Shown: piece after piece, positions 1-8,126 of the stretch
Numbering within the stretch: position 1 is the first letter of the stretch
How the letters are laid out: each line of letters starts with the position of its first letter
From: JAUHXS01 sp965213575
Lineage (GTDB): Bacteria; Bacteroidota; Bacteroidia; Chitinophagales; JAUHXS01
NCBI GenBank assembly: GCA_965213575.1
Contig: CBDBZN010000006.1
Span: 1 to 64,000 of the forward strand
Length of the DNA stretch: 64,000 nucleotides
Direction of reading: 5' to 3'
Notes under the pieces: generated by a model
Told to the model about the DNA's origin: nothing
Seen by the model: only the letters and a program-made list of their open reading frames with translations
Database searches by the model: none
Program-made: the position numbers and the translations under genes

Positions 1-975
1 CAATATGATCATGAAATAATTTTCACGAAAGGTACTACCGAAGCCATTAATTTAGTTGCTGCTACTTTTGGGAGACAAGAGATTCAAAAAGGTGATGAAG
101 TACTAATTTCTACCATGGAGCATCACTCTAATATTGTGCCTTGGCAAATGCTTTGTGAGGAAAAAGAAGCTACTTTAAAGATTATTCCTATTACAACTAG
201 TGGTGAGATTATATGGGAGGAATTTGAAAAGCTGCTTACTGAAAAAGTCAAGTTGGTTTCAGTCTCACATATTTCCAATACTTTAGGAACGATCAATCCG
301 ATAAAAAAGATTATTCAACAAGCTCAGCAAGTAGGAGCAAAAGTTTTAGTTGATGGCGCACAAGCTATGCCTCATATGCGAATTGATGTACAAACATTAG
401 ATGCCGATTTTTATACTTTTTCAAGTCACAAAATGTTTGGCCCAACAGGAATTGGCGTATTATACGGCAAAGAAACTATTTTAAATAAAATGCCTCCTTA
501 TCAAGGTGGAGGAGACATGATCAAAGAGGTAACTTTTGAAAAAACGACTTATAATCATTTACCTCACAAGTTTGAGGCCGGCACTCCAAATATAGCCGGG
601 GTTATTGGGCTCGGGGCAACGATTGATTATTTAAATCAATTGGATTTTGACTCTATTTCTGCTTATGAGCATGAATTGTTGCAATATGCTACTGATCAAA
701 TGTCAACCATAGATGGGATGCAATTCATCGGTACAGCAAAAGAAAAAGCAAGCGTGATATCCTTTTTAGTAGAAGGTACGCACCCTTCTGATATTGGCTC
801 ATTATTAGATCAGTTTGGTATTGCTATACGGACAGGCCATCATTGCACACAACCGCTCATGAACTTCCTCAAAATATCCGGAACAGCCAGAGCATCTTTT
901 GCTTTTTATAATACTAAAGAGGAAGTAGATGTATTGGTTGAGGGGTTGGAAAAAGCTGTGGGGATGTTGAAATAA
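1..975 (+). CDS. sufS: Cysteine desulfurase, SufS/CsdA type (5' end outside window)
   Basis: PLP-dependent enzyme that takes sulfur from L-cysteine to supply Fe-S cluster assembly. The frame is open from base 1 with no start codon before an internal ATG at 115, and residues before that ATG already match the family (FTKGTTEAINLVA), so the gene is truncated by the window and not a short protein. The PLP-binding lysine sits in SSHKMFGPTG (codon 430-432) and the catalytic cysteine in RTGHHCTQP (codon 844-846). The C-terminus is complete. The SufS subgroup (against NifS/IscS) is inferred from the class V aminotransferase pattern; no other suf gene is in view to confirm it. Confidence 0.9.
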   Translation, partial: QYDHEIIFTKGTTEAINLVAATFGRQEIQKGDEVLISTMEHHSNIVPWQMLCEEKEATLKIIPITTSGEIIWEEFEKLLTEKVKLVSVSHISNTLGTINPIKKIIQQAQQVGAKVLVDGAQAMPHMRIDVQTLDADFYTFSSHKMFGPTGIGVLYGKETILNKMPPYQGGGDMIKEVTFEKTTYNHLPHKFEAGTPNIAGVIGLGATIDYLNQLDFDSISAYEHELLQYATDQMSTIDGMQFIGTAKEKASVISFLVEGTHPSDIGSLLDQFGIAIRTGHHCTQPLMNFLKISGTARASFAFYNTKEEVDVLVEGLEKAVGMLK

Positions 976-1069
976 TTCAGAACTGATTATTAAATACAAG
1001 TTAATAACCTCAAGTGTATCTTATAATATTTAGCCATTATACTTTTGCTCATATTGGAGGGTAGTTTTA

Positions 1070-1732
1070 TTATTTAAATGCATGTTTTGATTTTACTAGC
1101 AACCCCATTGCCCATTTAGCAATCACAATTGCGATAATAACACTTAGTAATGGATCAATAAAATACCAATCGGTATATTGAATGATAATAGCTCCTATAA
1201 TAATAGCGACAGAAGAAAAGGTATCTGCTAGCATATGCAAAAAGGCACTTTTAGTATTCAAGTCTTCTAATCCCGCTGTACTTAAGATTACTGCAGTCGC
1301 AATATTCACTGCCAAGCCGATAAACGCTACTATTAGCGTTTCTACACACATTACGGGGGTGGGGGTTTGTAATCGAATAAAGCTTTCTACCAAAATATAA
1401 CCAACAAAAACAATAAGTCCTACCCCATTAATAAAAGCAGCTCTATCCTCAGGATTGCTTATCAATTTTCTACCTATATTTTTTTTCTTTTGAATATATG
1501 CTATTTGAATAGCAACATAAGAAATTAATAAAGAGCCTGCATGAGAGAGCATATGTAGTGAATCACTATACAGCATTAGGCTCCCAGTATATAGACTACC
1601 TGCAAATTCTATTACCATCACGATAGTGGTGATAATAATACAAATAACTAATGCCCTTGACTTAGATAACTCAAAGCGAGGCTTTAAAAGTCTTTCTATA
1701 TCGATATTTGATACTTTTAATAAATATTCCAT
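1070..1732 (-). CDS. Cation diffusion facilitator (CDF) family transporter, short form
   Basis: 220-residue multi-spanning inner-membrane protein. A short cytoplasmic N-terminus precedes about six hydrophobic segments. The metal-site signatures of the CDF family are visible: D/H residues in SDSLHMLSHAG (second membrane segment) and HMLADTFSS (fifth segment), the sort that binds Zn2+ or a related divalent metal in CzcD/YiiP proteins. The protein stops right after the last membrane segment, so the cytoplasmic metal-binding C-terminal domain of classical CDF exporters (about 300 residues) is absent. Nothing coding is visible downstream that would restore it. Its start is 2 bp from the stop of the cytochrome peroxidase gene, so the two are probably cotranscribed. 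The transported ion is not deducible. Confidence 0.8.
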   Translation of the reverse strand: MEYLLKVSNIDIERLLKPRFELSKSRALVICIIITTIVMVIEFAGSLYTGSLMLYSDSLHMLSHAGSLLISYVAIQIAYIQKKKNIGRKLISNPEDRAAFINGVGLIVFVGYILVESFIRLQTPTPVMCVETLIVAFIGLAVNIATAVILSTAGLEDLNTKSAFLHMLADTFSSVAIIIGAIIIQYTDWYFIDPLLSVIIAIVIAKWAMGLLVKSKHAFK

Positions 1733-1734
1733 AG

Positions 1735-3654
1735 TTAATAAATTAAGTTAAGGTCTCTTTGATTTAAGATAGAGTCGTTGATAGTTGGTAGATAGGTTGG
1801 CATGGAGGTAAGGCCACTTGTATCTGTAAGTGATTCCATAAATGCAACCAAGTGATTAACTTCTACATTAGTAAGATTAAGAGCATCAGACGGAAGTGTT
1901 TGATTATTTACATCTATTCCTCTGCCAGTGCCCCCACCGTCATTATAAAATCGAACTACTTCTTCTAAAGTATGATAAATACCATTATGCATGAAAGGTG
2001 CAGTTAATGCAATATTTCTGATCGTAGGTGTTTTGAATGATCCCTTTAAAAATTCATGATGGAAGACCTCAAACTTACCCAAGTCAGTATCTAGCTTTGT
2101 TGAATCATCTAATGATGGCACTCCTAAAACCTCAGTATCGGTATCATGGTAATTTGGTGGAATAGTTCCATTGAATACAGGAGGAAAATGACAAGTACCG
2201 CAACCTGCTTTTCCCATAAATAAGCTAAATCCATTTTGTATGGAATAATCTATTGATGCTAGTTCTTTTCTCATATATTGATCAAAAGGACTATTAAACG
2301 CCACTAAACTTCGGATGTAATTAGCTATTGATTTAGTAAAAGTGTTAACATTAATTAAATAATCTTCTGAAACACCAGGATAAGCTTTTTTGAATAAATG
2401 CATATACTCATCACTATTTTTTAATTTATTTAATATTTCTACATAATTGGTATTGAACTCTTCATGACTATTCACTACATGTGCCACTTGTTGTTCTAAC
2501 TGTTCAGACCGACCATCTAAAAAATAAGAATTTTGAAAAACTGCATTGATAAGTGTTGGTGAATTTCTTCTTAACACACCTGATTGATTGAATCCTTTGC
2601 TTTTAGCTACACCATCTGTAAAGGCAAGTTTAGGATTATGGCATGATGCACAAGATCTGCCATTATCACTCGATAAAATTGGATCAAAAAACAGCATTTT
2701 ACCTAATATAACAGAGGCAGAGTTTTTTTCTTCAGTAAGCAACTTATTAAAGGCAAGTGGATTTAAAAAATCTTGATCAAATAGTGACGTAGCATGATAA
2801 TTAACTTTTCTGTTTTGATCACTTATTTGATCAAAAGTTTCAATGTTAAGTACTTTATGTATGAGATATACTTGTTTATATAACGGGTCTGAGAGCTCTC
2901 TAATAAAATAAGTTCGATTAAATGTTTCAAAATCATTGTTTTCGTTTAGATAGTCAAGTGTGGTTTTAAATAATTGATGACTTGATTTATACAGTTTTTT
3001 ATCCCTTTCTTTTACTTTTTTCAAATAGGGGATTAAAGTTTGATAAACACTTTCTAAGGCTGCATAAGCTTCTGGAACAGCATAACTAAGTATTGGAGAA
3101 TCAAATCCGCTAATGCCTAGAGTTTCTATGCGAAGGATTTCTTCTCGGCAAGCCTCAAAAATATGTCTATCCTGAAGATTTATTTTTTTCGTTTCGTTTA
3201 AAAGCGATTGCATTCTTTTACTAAGTATATATAGCTGTCTGGAAACTTGTTTATAATTATCTGGATTACTTTCTGCGAAAAGTAACTCTTCTATTATTTG
3301 CATACCTTGAGGATTTAATACTTCCCCTGCACTTTCTTCTCCATATAATCCTAATAAATTAGGTCCATTTATTTTCTTTTCACTTGATGAAAAATAATAG
3401 CCAATGAAGAGCTCAATACGTTTATATGCTTTTCTCAATATTTTAAATTGATCTAATAATTCAGCATTGCTAGATTGGTTGTCCACTAGTTTTTTCAAAT
3501 AAATAATTTCTTCATTGAAGATGGTCAAATGCTTTATAAAAGATGACTTTAAGTCAGAAGATATGCCATTTTTCACAGGCTTACTACTAATCACAATAAG
3601 TATAGATATGAAAGAAAAAAAAGTAATGAAGTAAAGTTTATATCTTTTGATCAT
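1735..3654 (-). CDS. Di-haem cytochrome c peroxidase (MauG/CcpA family) with long N-terminal extension
   Basis: Periplasmic peroxidase reducing H2O2 with electrons from cytochrome c, or a MauG-like relative. An N-terminal signal/anchor covers residues 5-22. Two haem c motifs are present, CASCH near residue 335 and CGTCH near 484, inside a typical peroxidase frame (GKMLFFDPILSSDNGRSCASCH; the later TPTIRNIALTAPFMHNG segment). The family core is about 330 residues; here about 300 extra helical residues precede it. That region resembles the imelysin-like extension seen in some Bacteroidota peroxidases, but this match is only suggested. It lies downstream of the PhoX-like gene across a nested hairpin and directly upstream of the CDF gene. 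Confidence 0.88.
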   Translation of the reverse strand: MIKRYKLYFITFFSFISILIVISSKPVKNGISSDLKSSFIKHLTIFNEEIIYLKKLVDNQSSNAELLDQFKILRKAYKRIELFIGYYFSSSEKKINGPNLLGLYGEESAGEVLNPQGMQIIEELLFAESNPDNYKQVSRQLYILSKRMQSLLNETKKINLQDRHIFEACREEILRIETLGISGFDSPILSYAVPEAYAALESVYQTLIPYLKKVKERDKKLYKSSHQLFKTTLDYLNENNDFETFNRTYFIRELSDPLYKQVYLIHKVLNIETFDQISDQNRKVNYHATSLFDQDFLNPLAFNKLLTEEKNSASVILGKMLFFDPILSSDNGRSCASCHNPKLAFTDGVAKSKGFNQSGVLRRNSPTLINAVFQNSYFLDGRSEQLEQQVAHVVNSHEEFNTNYVEILNKLKNSDEYMHLFKKAYPGVSEDYLINVNTFTKSIANYIRSLVAFNSPFDQYMRKELASIDYSIQNGFSLFMGKAGCGTCHFPPVFNGTIPPNYHDTDTEVLGVPSLDDSTKLDTDLGKFEVFHHEFLKGSFKTPTIRNIALTAPFMHNGIYHTLEEVVRFYNDGGGTGRGIDVNNQTLPSDALNLTNVEVNHLVAFMESLTDTSGLTSMPTYLPTINDSILNQRDLNLIY

Positions 3655-3672
3655 AATTTTAGGATTAAAATT

Positions 3673-3719
3673 TTAGAAGGAAAGAAACATTGTAGGATTT
3701 CCTACAATGCTCCTTCTAA
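3673..3719 (-). terminator. Nested inverted repeat between phoX-like and cytochrome peroxidase genes
   Basis: The inner perfect stem is CATTGTAGGA (3688-3697) with TCCTACAATG (3700-3709), with only two bases in the loop. An outer stem is TTAGAAGGA (3673-3681) with TCCTTCTAA (3711-3719). It lies 27 bp after the stop of the PhoX-like gene and 18 bp before the peroxidase start. It may terminate or attenuate transcription, or be an intercistronic repeat; no long U-tract follows. Confidence 0.55.
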
Positions 3720-3745
3720 GAATTAATTAATAAAATATCAATTAC

Positions 3746-5596
3746 TTACTCAATTACCAGCTTTCTTACTTCCCCATCTAAGTTTTGGATTAAATACTGA
3801 CCACTAGCCAAAGTAGAAATATCAACTTTGTTTTTATTTCTAGAAACCAGCACCTTTTGACCTGTGATATTGTAAATCGCTATATCCATAGCTTTATTTA
3901 GGTGAAGCTCTCTACTTGCAGGATTAGGATAGATAGAAAAGTTATTTTCTTCTACTTCTTCTTTAATTGAAGTTGTATTGTTTCCCGAAGTATCTACATC
4001 TTCTTCCGCTTGCTTCAATAGTTCCATGTAGTTACTAACCGCAATTGTCATAGAATGATTGAATGGAGATGGATTACTAGATGAAGGATGTTGAAGATTT
4101 ACAAAGTAAGTACTTCCGTCAGGAGTGAACCTTCCACCTGTTGTTTCACAACCTTTTGGACCGATCAGGAATCTATGTAAATCTTTTACTGTGGGATTTT
4201 CAATATCTAAATCTAAATAATAAATTTCATTAGCTCTACTCCCAAAATGATCCGGAGACATCCCAAAATCAGTATTGTTTAAATCCTCGTTAATAAAAAG
4301 ATAGGTTTTGTCTTTCTTTGCCACCTCATCATAAAAGGACATGTGCGTTAATCCATCAGGACTTGATAAGTGATTCCCTGAAACATCAGCTCCGGAATCT
4401 TCTCCACCACCTTCTAAAAATGGACTAAGTGTATTATTAACAGGATCAAATACGACTATTCTACCATATTTCGAATCCACTAACGAATCTACTGTGCCAT
4501 CGGCAGCATCAATGTCTTTCCAGTAGTTAGAAAATGTACCTCCTTTAAGTGCTTCCTTATACATTTTATCAGATTGTGCATCTCCTCTACCAGTTTCTGT
4601 CATATACACTTTTCCATTAACAACATCAACCCATTCTCCACGCATAATCATAGTACCACCCCAAGCTCTTGCAGAGTCAGTAGCATACATTGTTTCCATT
4701 AAATTATCTGAATCAAAAGCCAACCATTCTCCTCCGACACCATTTTCGTTCTGTTTATACACATATAAAGTTCCTTCACTAAAATCTCTTGCTTCTTCTG
4801 CAACAAACTTATAGAAGTAACCCGGACTTTGGTCATCTGATAAATAAACAGTTTTTTCATCCTCAGCAATCGCACCACCTTCATGAGCAAAACGGCCCAT
4901 ATTGTAGTTTTTTCTAACTGCTTTAGCAGCCATAGGGTCTACTTCTACCATCCAGTTAAAATTGGTATATTTTTTAATCGGAGCACCGGTATAAGGTTTA
5001 CCATTTACTGAATCAGGTGTGAAATCACTAGTATCAGTTATACCATCTCCACCATCGTAAATGTGCGAATTGGAAACCCTCATCCATTCTTCGGCCGTAA
5101 ACACCCTTCCCCAGCTAGTTTGAATACCACCGCAGTTGGCCAAGGTGCCACCAACTCCTGAAAAGTCAACATTATTATAAATATATCCATTATCACCTTT
5201 AACAGCTTGCCATACACCAGTTTGACTGTTTTTCTCTACTTTGAAAACAGTCATCCCTCCTCCATCTCCTAAAACAGGATCAGCTTGAAGTCGCTCGTGA
5301 TTTACGATAACGTAACCGGAATCACTGCTCCCGTTTAAAGAAATAAAGCCGGTAAAGTCATGCCATTCTTTTGCTGCAACCGTAGTATCTAATGTGGCAT
5401 CATATACCTGAGCATCTCCTCCAACAAATAAAATATCGTATTTTACCGGAGAAGGGGGTACCACAACGGTTAACGGTTCATCAAAGCCTGCATCATAAAT
5501 ATCCACGTTTAATTCGGGGAAATCTTCTTGAGCCGATACAGAAAGGTTCAGTAGCACACATGCTACCATTATTTTTTTAAAGTAATTATACATCAT
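3746..5596 (-). CDS. PhoX-family (DUF839) secreted protein with type IX sorting domain
   Basis: 616 residues with a Sec signal peptide (about 1-22, ending SVSAQ). The body has the PhoX/DUF839 beta-propeller pattern: NHERLQADP, ETGRGDAQSD, SPDGL and a stretch resembling FINEDLNN. PhoX proteins are calcium/iron-dependent alkaline phosphatases, so a phosphate-scavenging role is plausible, though DUF839 members are not all proven phosphatases. The C-terminus (about 551-616; SIYPNPASRELHL ... ASGQYLIQ) is a type A sorting domain, predicting export by the type IX system and surface attachment or release. A Bacteroidota-type promoter lies just upstream. The cytochrome peroxidase and CDF genes follow on the same strand. 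Confidence 0.85.
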   Translation of the reverse strand: MMYNYFKKIMVACVLLNLSVSAQEDFPELNVDIYDAGFDEPLTVVVPPSPVKYDILFVGGDAQVYDATLDTTVAAKEWHDFTGFISLNGSSDSGYVIVNHERLQADPVLGDGGGMTVFKVEKNSQTGVWQAVKGDNGYIYNNVDFSGVGGTLANCGGIQTSWGRVFTAEEWMRVSNSHIYDGGDGITDTSDFTPDSVNGKPYTGAPIKKYTNFNWMVEVDPMAAKAVRKNYNMGRFAHEGGAIAEDEKTVYLSDDQSPGYFYKFVAEEARDFSEGTLYVYKQNENGVGGEWLAFDSDNLMETMYATDSARAWGGTMIMRGEWVDVVNGKVYMTETGRGDAQSDKMYKEALKGGTFSNYWKDIDAADGTVDSLVDSKYGRIVVFDPVNNTLSPFLEGGGEDSGADVSGNHLSSPDGLTHMSFYDEVAKKDKTYLFINEDLNNTDFGMSPDHFGSRANEIYYLDLDIENPTVKDLHRFLIGPKGCETTGGRFTPDGSTYFVNLQHPSSSNPSPFNHSMTIAVSNYMELLKQAEEDVDTSGNNTTSIKEEVEENNFSIYPNPASRELHLNKAMDIAIYNITGQKVLVSRNKNKVDISTLASGQYLIQNLDGEVRKLVIE

Positions 5597-5630
5597 GGGT
5601 TCAATTAATTTGTAGTGTTAAGAATCACTG

Positions 5631-5659
5631 CAAACTTAAACTCTGAATGTTATTGCAAA
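5631..5659 (-). promoter_or_regulatory. Predicted Bacteroidota promoter for the PhoX-like gene
   Basis: Reading the minus strand, TTTG (5656-5659) and TAAGTTTG (5631-5638) are separated by 17 bp. They match the Bacteroidota -33 TTTG and -7 TAnnTTTG elements recognised by the RpoD-type factor of this phylum. The start codon follows about 35 bases downstream, leaving a short leader. Confidence 0.6.
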
Positions 5660-5847
5660 ATTATGGGAGTTATAATTGGGCTTTAGAAAATTGTTAATGA
5701 GATGTTACCGGAAATTACTAATGTGAATCTTTTGTAAAGAGAAAATTCTTTTAATATTAAGATTTTTACATAAAAACTACCTGAAAAGTATAAATACCAG
5801 TTACAATCTAATTAGATGTAATCAGTTTAATTAAGATGCTGAAGTAA

Positions 5848-6444
5848 TTATCTTGTCGGTAAATGCTCTTCGATAAAACCTAATATTTCATCTTTACCTT
5901 TGTTTATTTTGGAAGAAGTGATAAATCCTTGTGGCAGCGTTTCCCATGAAATCGATAATACCTCTACAAAACGATTGTAATTCTTCTTAATTTCTTGAGG
6001 TTTAAGCTTATCAGCTTTAGTAAAAACAAGTACGAAAGGAATGGATTTTTCGCCTAACCAACTAATAAAACTCATGTCAATAGCTTGTGGAGGCAACCGC
6101 AGGTCGATCAGCACAAATACTACTACTAAAGTGGTTCTTTGCACTAAATACTCTTCAATCAATTCGCCAAATTCATGTCGCTGCACTTTAGAGACTTTAG
6201 CAAACCCATAACCCGGCAAATCCACTAAATACCAAGAGTCATCAATAGTAAAATGGTTGATCGCTTGGGTCTTACCCGGTGTGTTAGATACTTTAGCTAA
6301 AGATTTTCTATTGGTGAGCATGTTGATGAGCGATGACTTTCCTACATTTGACCGTCCAATAAAAGCAAATTCCGGCAACTGAGTTTCCGGACATTGCCCG
6401 ATATTCATACTACTTTTTAGAAAATTTGCTTCACGTATTTGCAT
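5848..6444 (-). CDS. engB: Ribosome biogenesis GTP-binding protein EngB/YsxC/YihA
   Basis: 198-residue small GTPase needed for 50S ribosome subunit maturation. G1 (GRSNVGKSS) is at residues 30-38, the G2-region threonine in SNTPGKT near 54-59, G3 (DLPGYG) at 75-80 and G4 (TKAD) at 142-145, all in the order and spacing of the TrmE-Era-EngA-EngB group. Length is normal. It is transcribed alone, divergently from menG; its 3' gap (5597-5847) holds only the PhoX promoter and AT-rich DNA. Confidence 0.95.
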   Translation of the reverse strand: MQIREANFLKSSMNIGQCPETQLPEFAFIGRSNVGKSSLINMLTNRKSLAKVSNTPGKTQAINHFTIDDSWYLVDLPGYGFAKVSKVQRHEFGELIEEYLVQRTTLVVVFVLIDLRLPPQAIDMSFISWLGEKSIPFVLVFTKADKLKPQEIKKNYNRFVEVLSISWETLPQGFITSSKINKGKDEILGFIEEHLPTR

Positions 6445-6569
6445 AACGATAAAATTAAGCTAAAATGTAGAGCAAGCTTAATAAATGAGCTAATATTTTG
6501 GCTTCTTTATATCATTCTTTCTTTTCAATCTTAAATCTGTAATCTCTAAATCTGCAATCATATTATCCC

Positions 6570-6577
6570 TATCTTTG
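6570..6577 (+). promoter_or_regulatory. Predicted -7 element of the menG promoter
   Basis: TATCTTTG matches the Bacteroidota -7 consensus TAnnTTTG and is only 7 bases before the menG ATG at 6585, so the transcript would have almost no leader. A clear -33 TTTG was not found at the usual spacing. Confidence 0.45.
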
Positions 6578-6584
6578 CATCATC

Positions 6585-7319
6585 ATGAGTGAAACGGTTT
6601 TACCATATAAAGACAAGGAGCTTGCAAAGAAGCAGCAAGTAGAGATCATGTTTGACAACATTGCTCCTCAATATGATTTTCTAAATAGAATGCTATCTGC
6701 CGGCATTGATACATTATGGAGAAAGAAGGTAGTAAAGCTACTAAAGAAACATCAGCCTAAAAAAATATTGGATATGGCAACCGGGACTGGCGATCTTGCA
6801 ATAGAATTATTAAAGCTGCATCCGGAAAAAATTATTGGCATAGATCTGTCTGCTAATATGTTGGCAAGAGGAAAAGCTAAAATAGAAAAACTAAAAGTAG
6901 GAGATCAGATTGAATTAATACAGGGAGATGCAGAAAAGATTGATTTTAAAGACAATACATTTGATGCTATTACCGTTGCTTTTGGTGTAAGAAACTATGA
7001 AAATTTAGAAAAAGGCTTACAAGAAATGCAACGCGTATTAAAGCCCGGCGGTAAATTGATGATATTAGAGTTTTCTAAGCCTAAGAAATTCCCGATGAAG
7101 CAACTCTTCAACTTCTATTTTAAAAATATTCTTCCACTAATAGGGAGGATGATCTCAAAAGATCAAAGAGCTTACACTTATTTGCCCGAATCGGTCATTG
7201 CTTTTCCGGAAGGACAAGACTTTATGAAAAAACTGGAAATTACCGGCTATCAACCGGAGAAATATTACTCTTTAACAGCCGGAATATGCTCATTATACGT
7301 AGCGTCCAAACTTTCTTAA
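6585..7319 (+). CDS. menG: Demethylmenaquinone methyltransferase (MenG/UbiE)
   Basis: 244-residue S-adenosylmethionine-dependent methyltransferase catalysing the last step of menaquinone synthesis, the usual respiratory quinone of Bacteroidota. UbiE signature stretches are visible: YDFLNRMLSAGIDTLWRKK (about residues 30-48), the SAM-binding DMATGTGDLA at 63-72 and the later VAFGVRNYEN plus RVLKPGGKLMILEFSKP. The ATG sits just behind a TAnnTTTG element. The 3' end overlaps the porT start by 34 bp, a pairing I recall as conserved in the phylum. Confidence 0.95.
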   Translation: MSETVLPYKDKELAKKQQVEIMFDNIAPQYDFLNRMLSAGIDTLWRKKVVKLLKKHQPKKILDMATGTGDLAIELLKLHPEKIIGIDLSANMLARGKAKIEKLKVGDQIELIQGDAEKIDFKDNTFDAITVAFGVRNYENLEKGLQEMQRVLKPGGKLMILEFSKPKKFPMKQLFNFYFKNILPLIGRMISKDQRAYTYLPESVIAFPEGQDFMKKLEITGYQPEKYYSLTAGICSLYVASKLS

Positions 7320-8017
7320 TTCTCTTTATATCATTGATCGCTGTAGAAGGAGCATCTGCACAGATCAATATGCATGAAAATGAGCGTGTTTATAAACTAA
7401 ATTTTGGTTTTACTGTCGGCATCAATTCTAGTAATTTTAGAATTAAAAGAAGTGAAAACTTTGTACAAGATGATAATCTATTGGTTGTAGAAACTGATCA
7501 GGGGCCGGGGTTTAATGTTGGCATCATTTCTGATTTAACTATTGATGAACACTGGAGTTTGCGATTTATCCCCGCTTTATCTTTTGCAGATAGAGGCATT
7601 GATTATATTTTTTGCGATTCAATGGATAATAATATGAATTGCCTAACTACTACCTTAAGTACGCAACCCATCGAATCTATTTTCACCACTTTCCCCCTAT
7701 TGCTTAAGTTTAGTTCAGATAGATTAAAAAATAATAAAGTATATCTAATTGGCGGATTTAGATATACTTATGATTGGGCTTCTAACTCAGAAGCTCGCTT
7801 AGATGAAGAAGTGGTTAAAATCACCAAAAGTGATTTTAGTTTAGAATATGGCGCCGGGTTAGATATATTCTTACCGATGGCCAAAATAGCTTTTGAAATA
7901 AAAGCTTCTTATGGATTAAAAAATATCTTAGTCCCGAGTGATGCTTTCATTTTTTCTAATGCTTTAGATAGGCTAAACAGTAGGTCAATATTGTTTTCGA
8001 TACATATTGGAGGGTAA
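7286..8017 (+). CDS. porT: PorT-like outer-membrane protein of the type IX secretion system
   Basis: 243-residue beta-barrel-type protein with a signal peptide (about 1-25, ending ASAQ). Alternating hydrophobic/polar strands run throughout (FGFTVGINSS, WSLRFIPALSFADRG, VYLIGGFRY, IAFEIKASYGL). Length, the outer_membrane_beta-barrel pattern and the position directly behind menG fit PorT, needed for type IX secretion and gliding in this phylum. The assignment leans on synteny as well as sequence. Five proteins elsewhere in the window carry sorting domains that would use this system. Start ATG lies inside menG, giving translational coupling. Confidence 0.78.
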   Translation: MLIIRSVQTFLILFISLIAVEGASAQINMHENERVYKLNFGFTVGINSSNFRIKRSENFVQDDNLLVVETDQGPGFNVGIISDLTIDEHWSLRFIPALSFADRGIDYIFCDSMDNNMNCLTTTLSTQPIESIFTTFPLLLKFSSDRLKNNKVYLIGGFRYTYDWASNSEARLDEEVVKITKSDFSLEYGAGLDIFLPMAKIAFEIKASYGLKNILVPSDAFIFSNALDRLNSRSILFSIHIGG

Positions 8018-8126
8018 ATTCTGAATTGATGATTATTAGTTTATAATTCTAAAATTAGAATACTGCTTTATTAGTAAATCATACAAATTAGAACGATATC
8101 GTTATAGCCATCTTACCTTTTTATAC

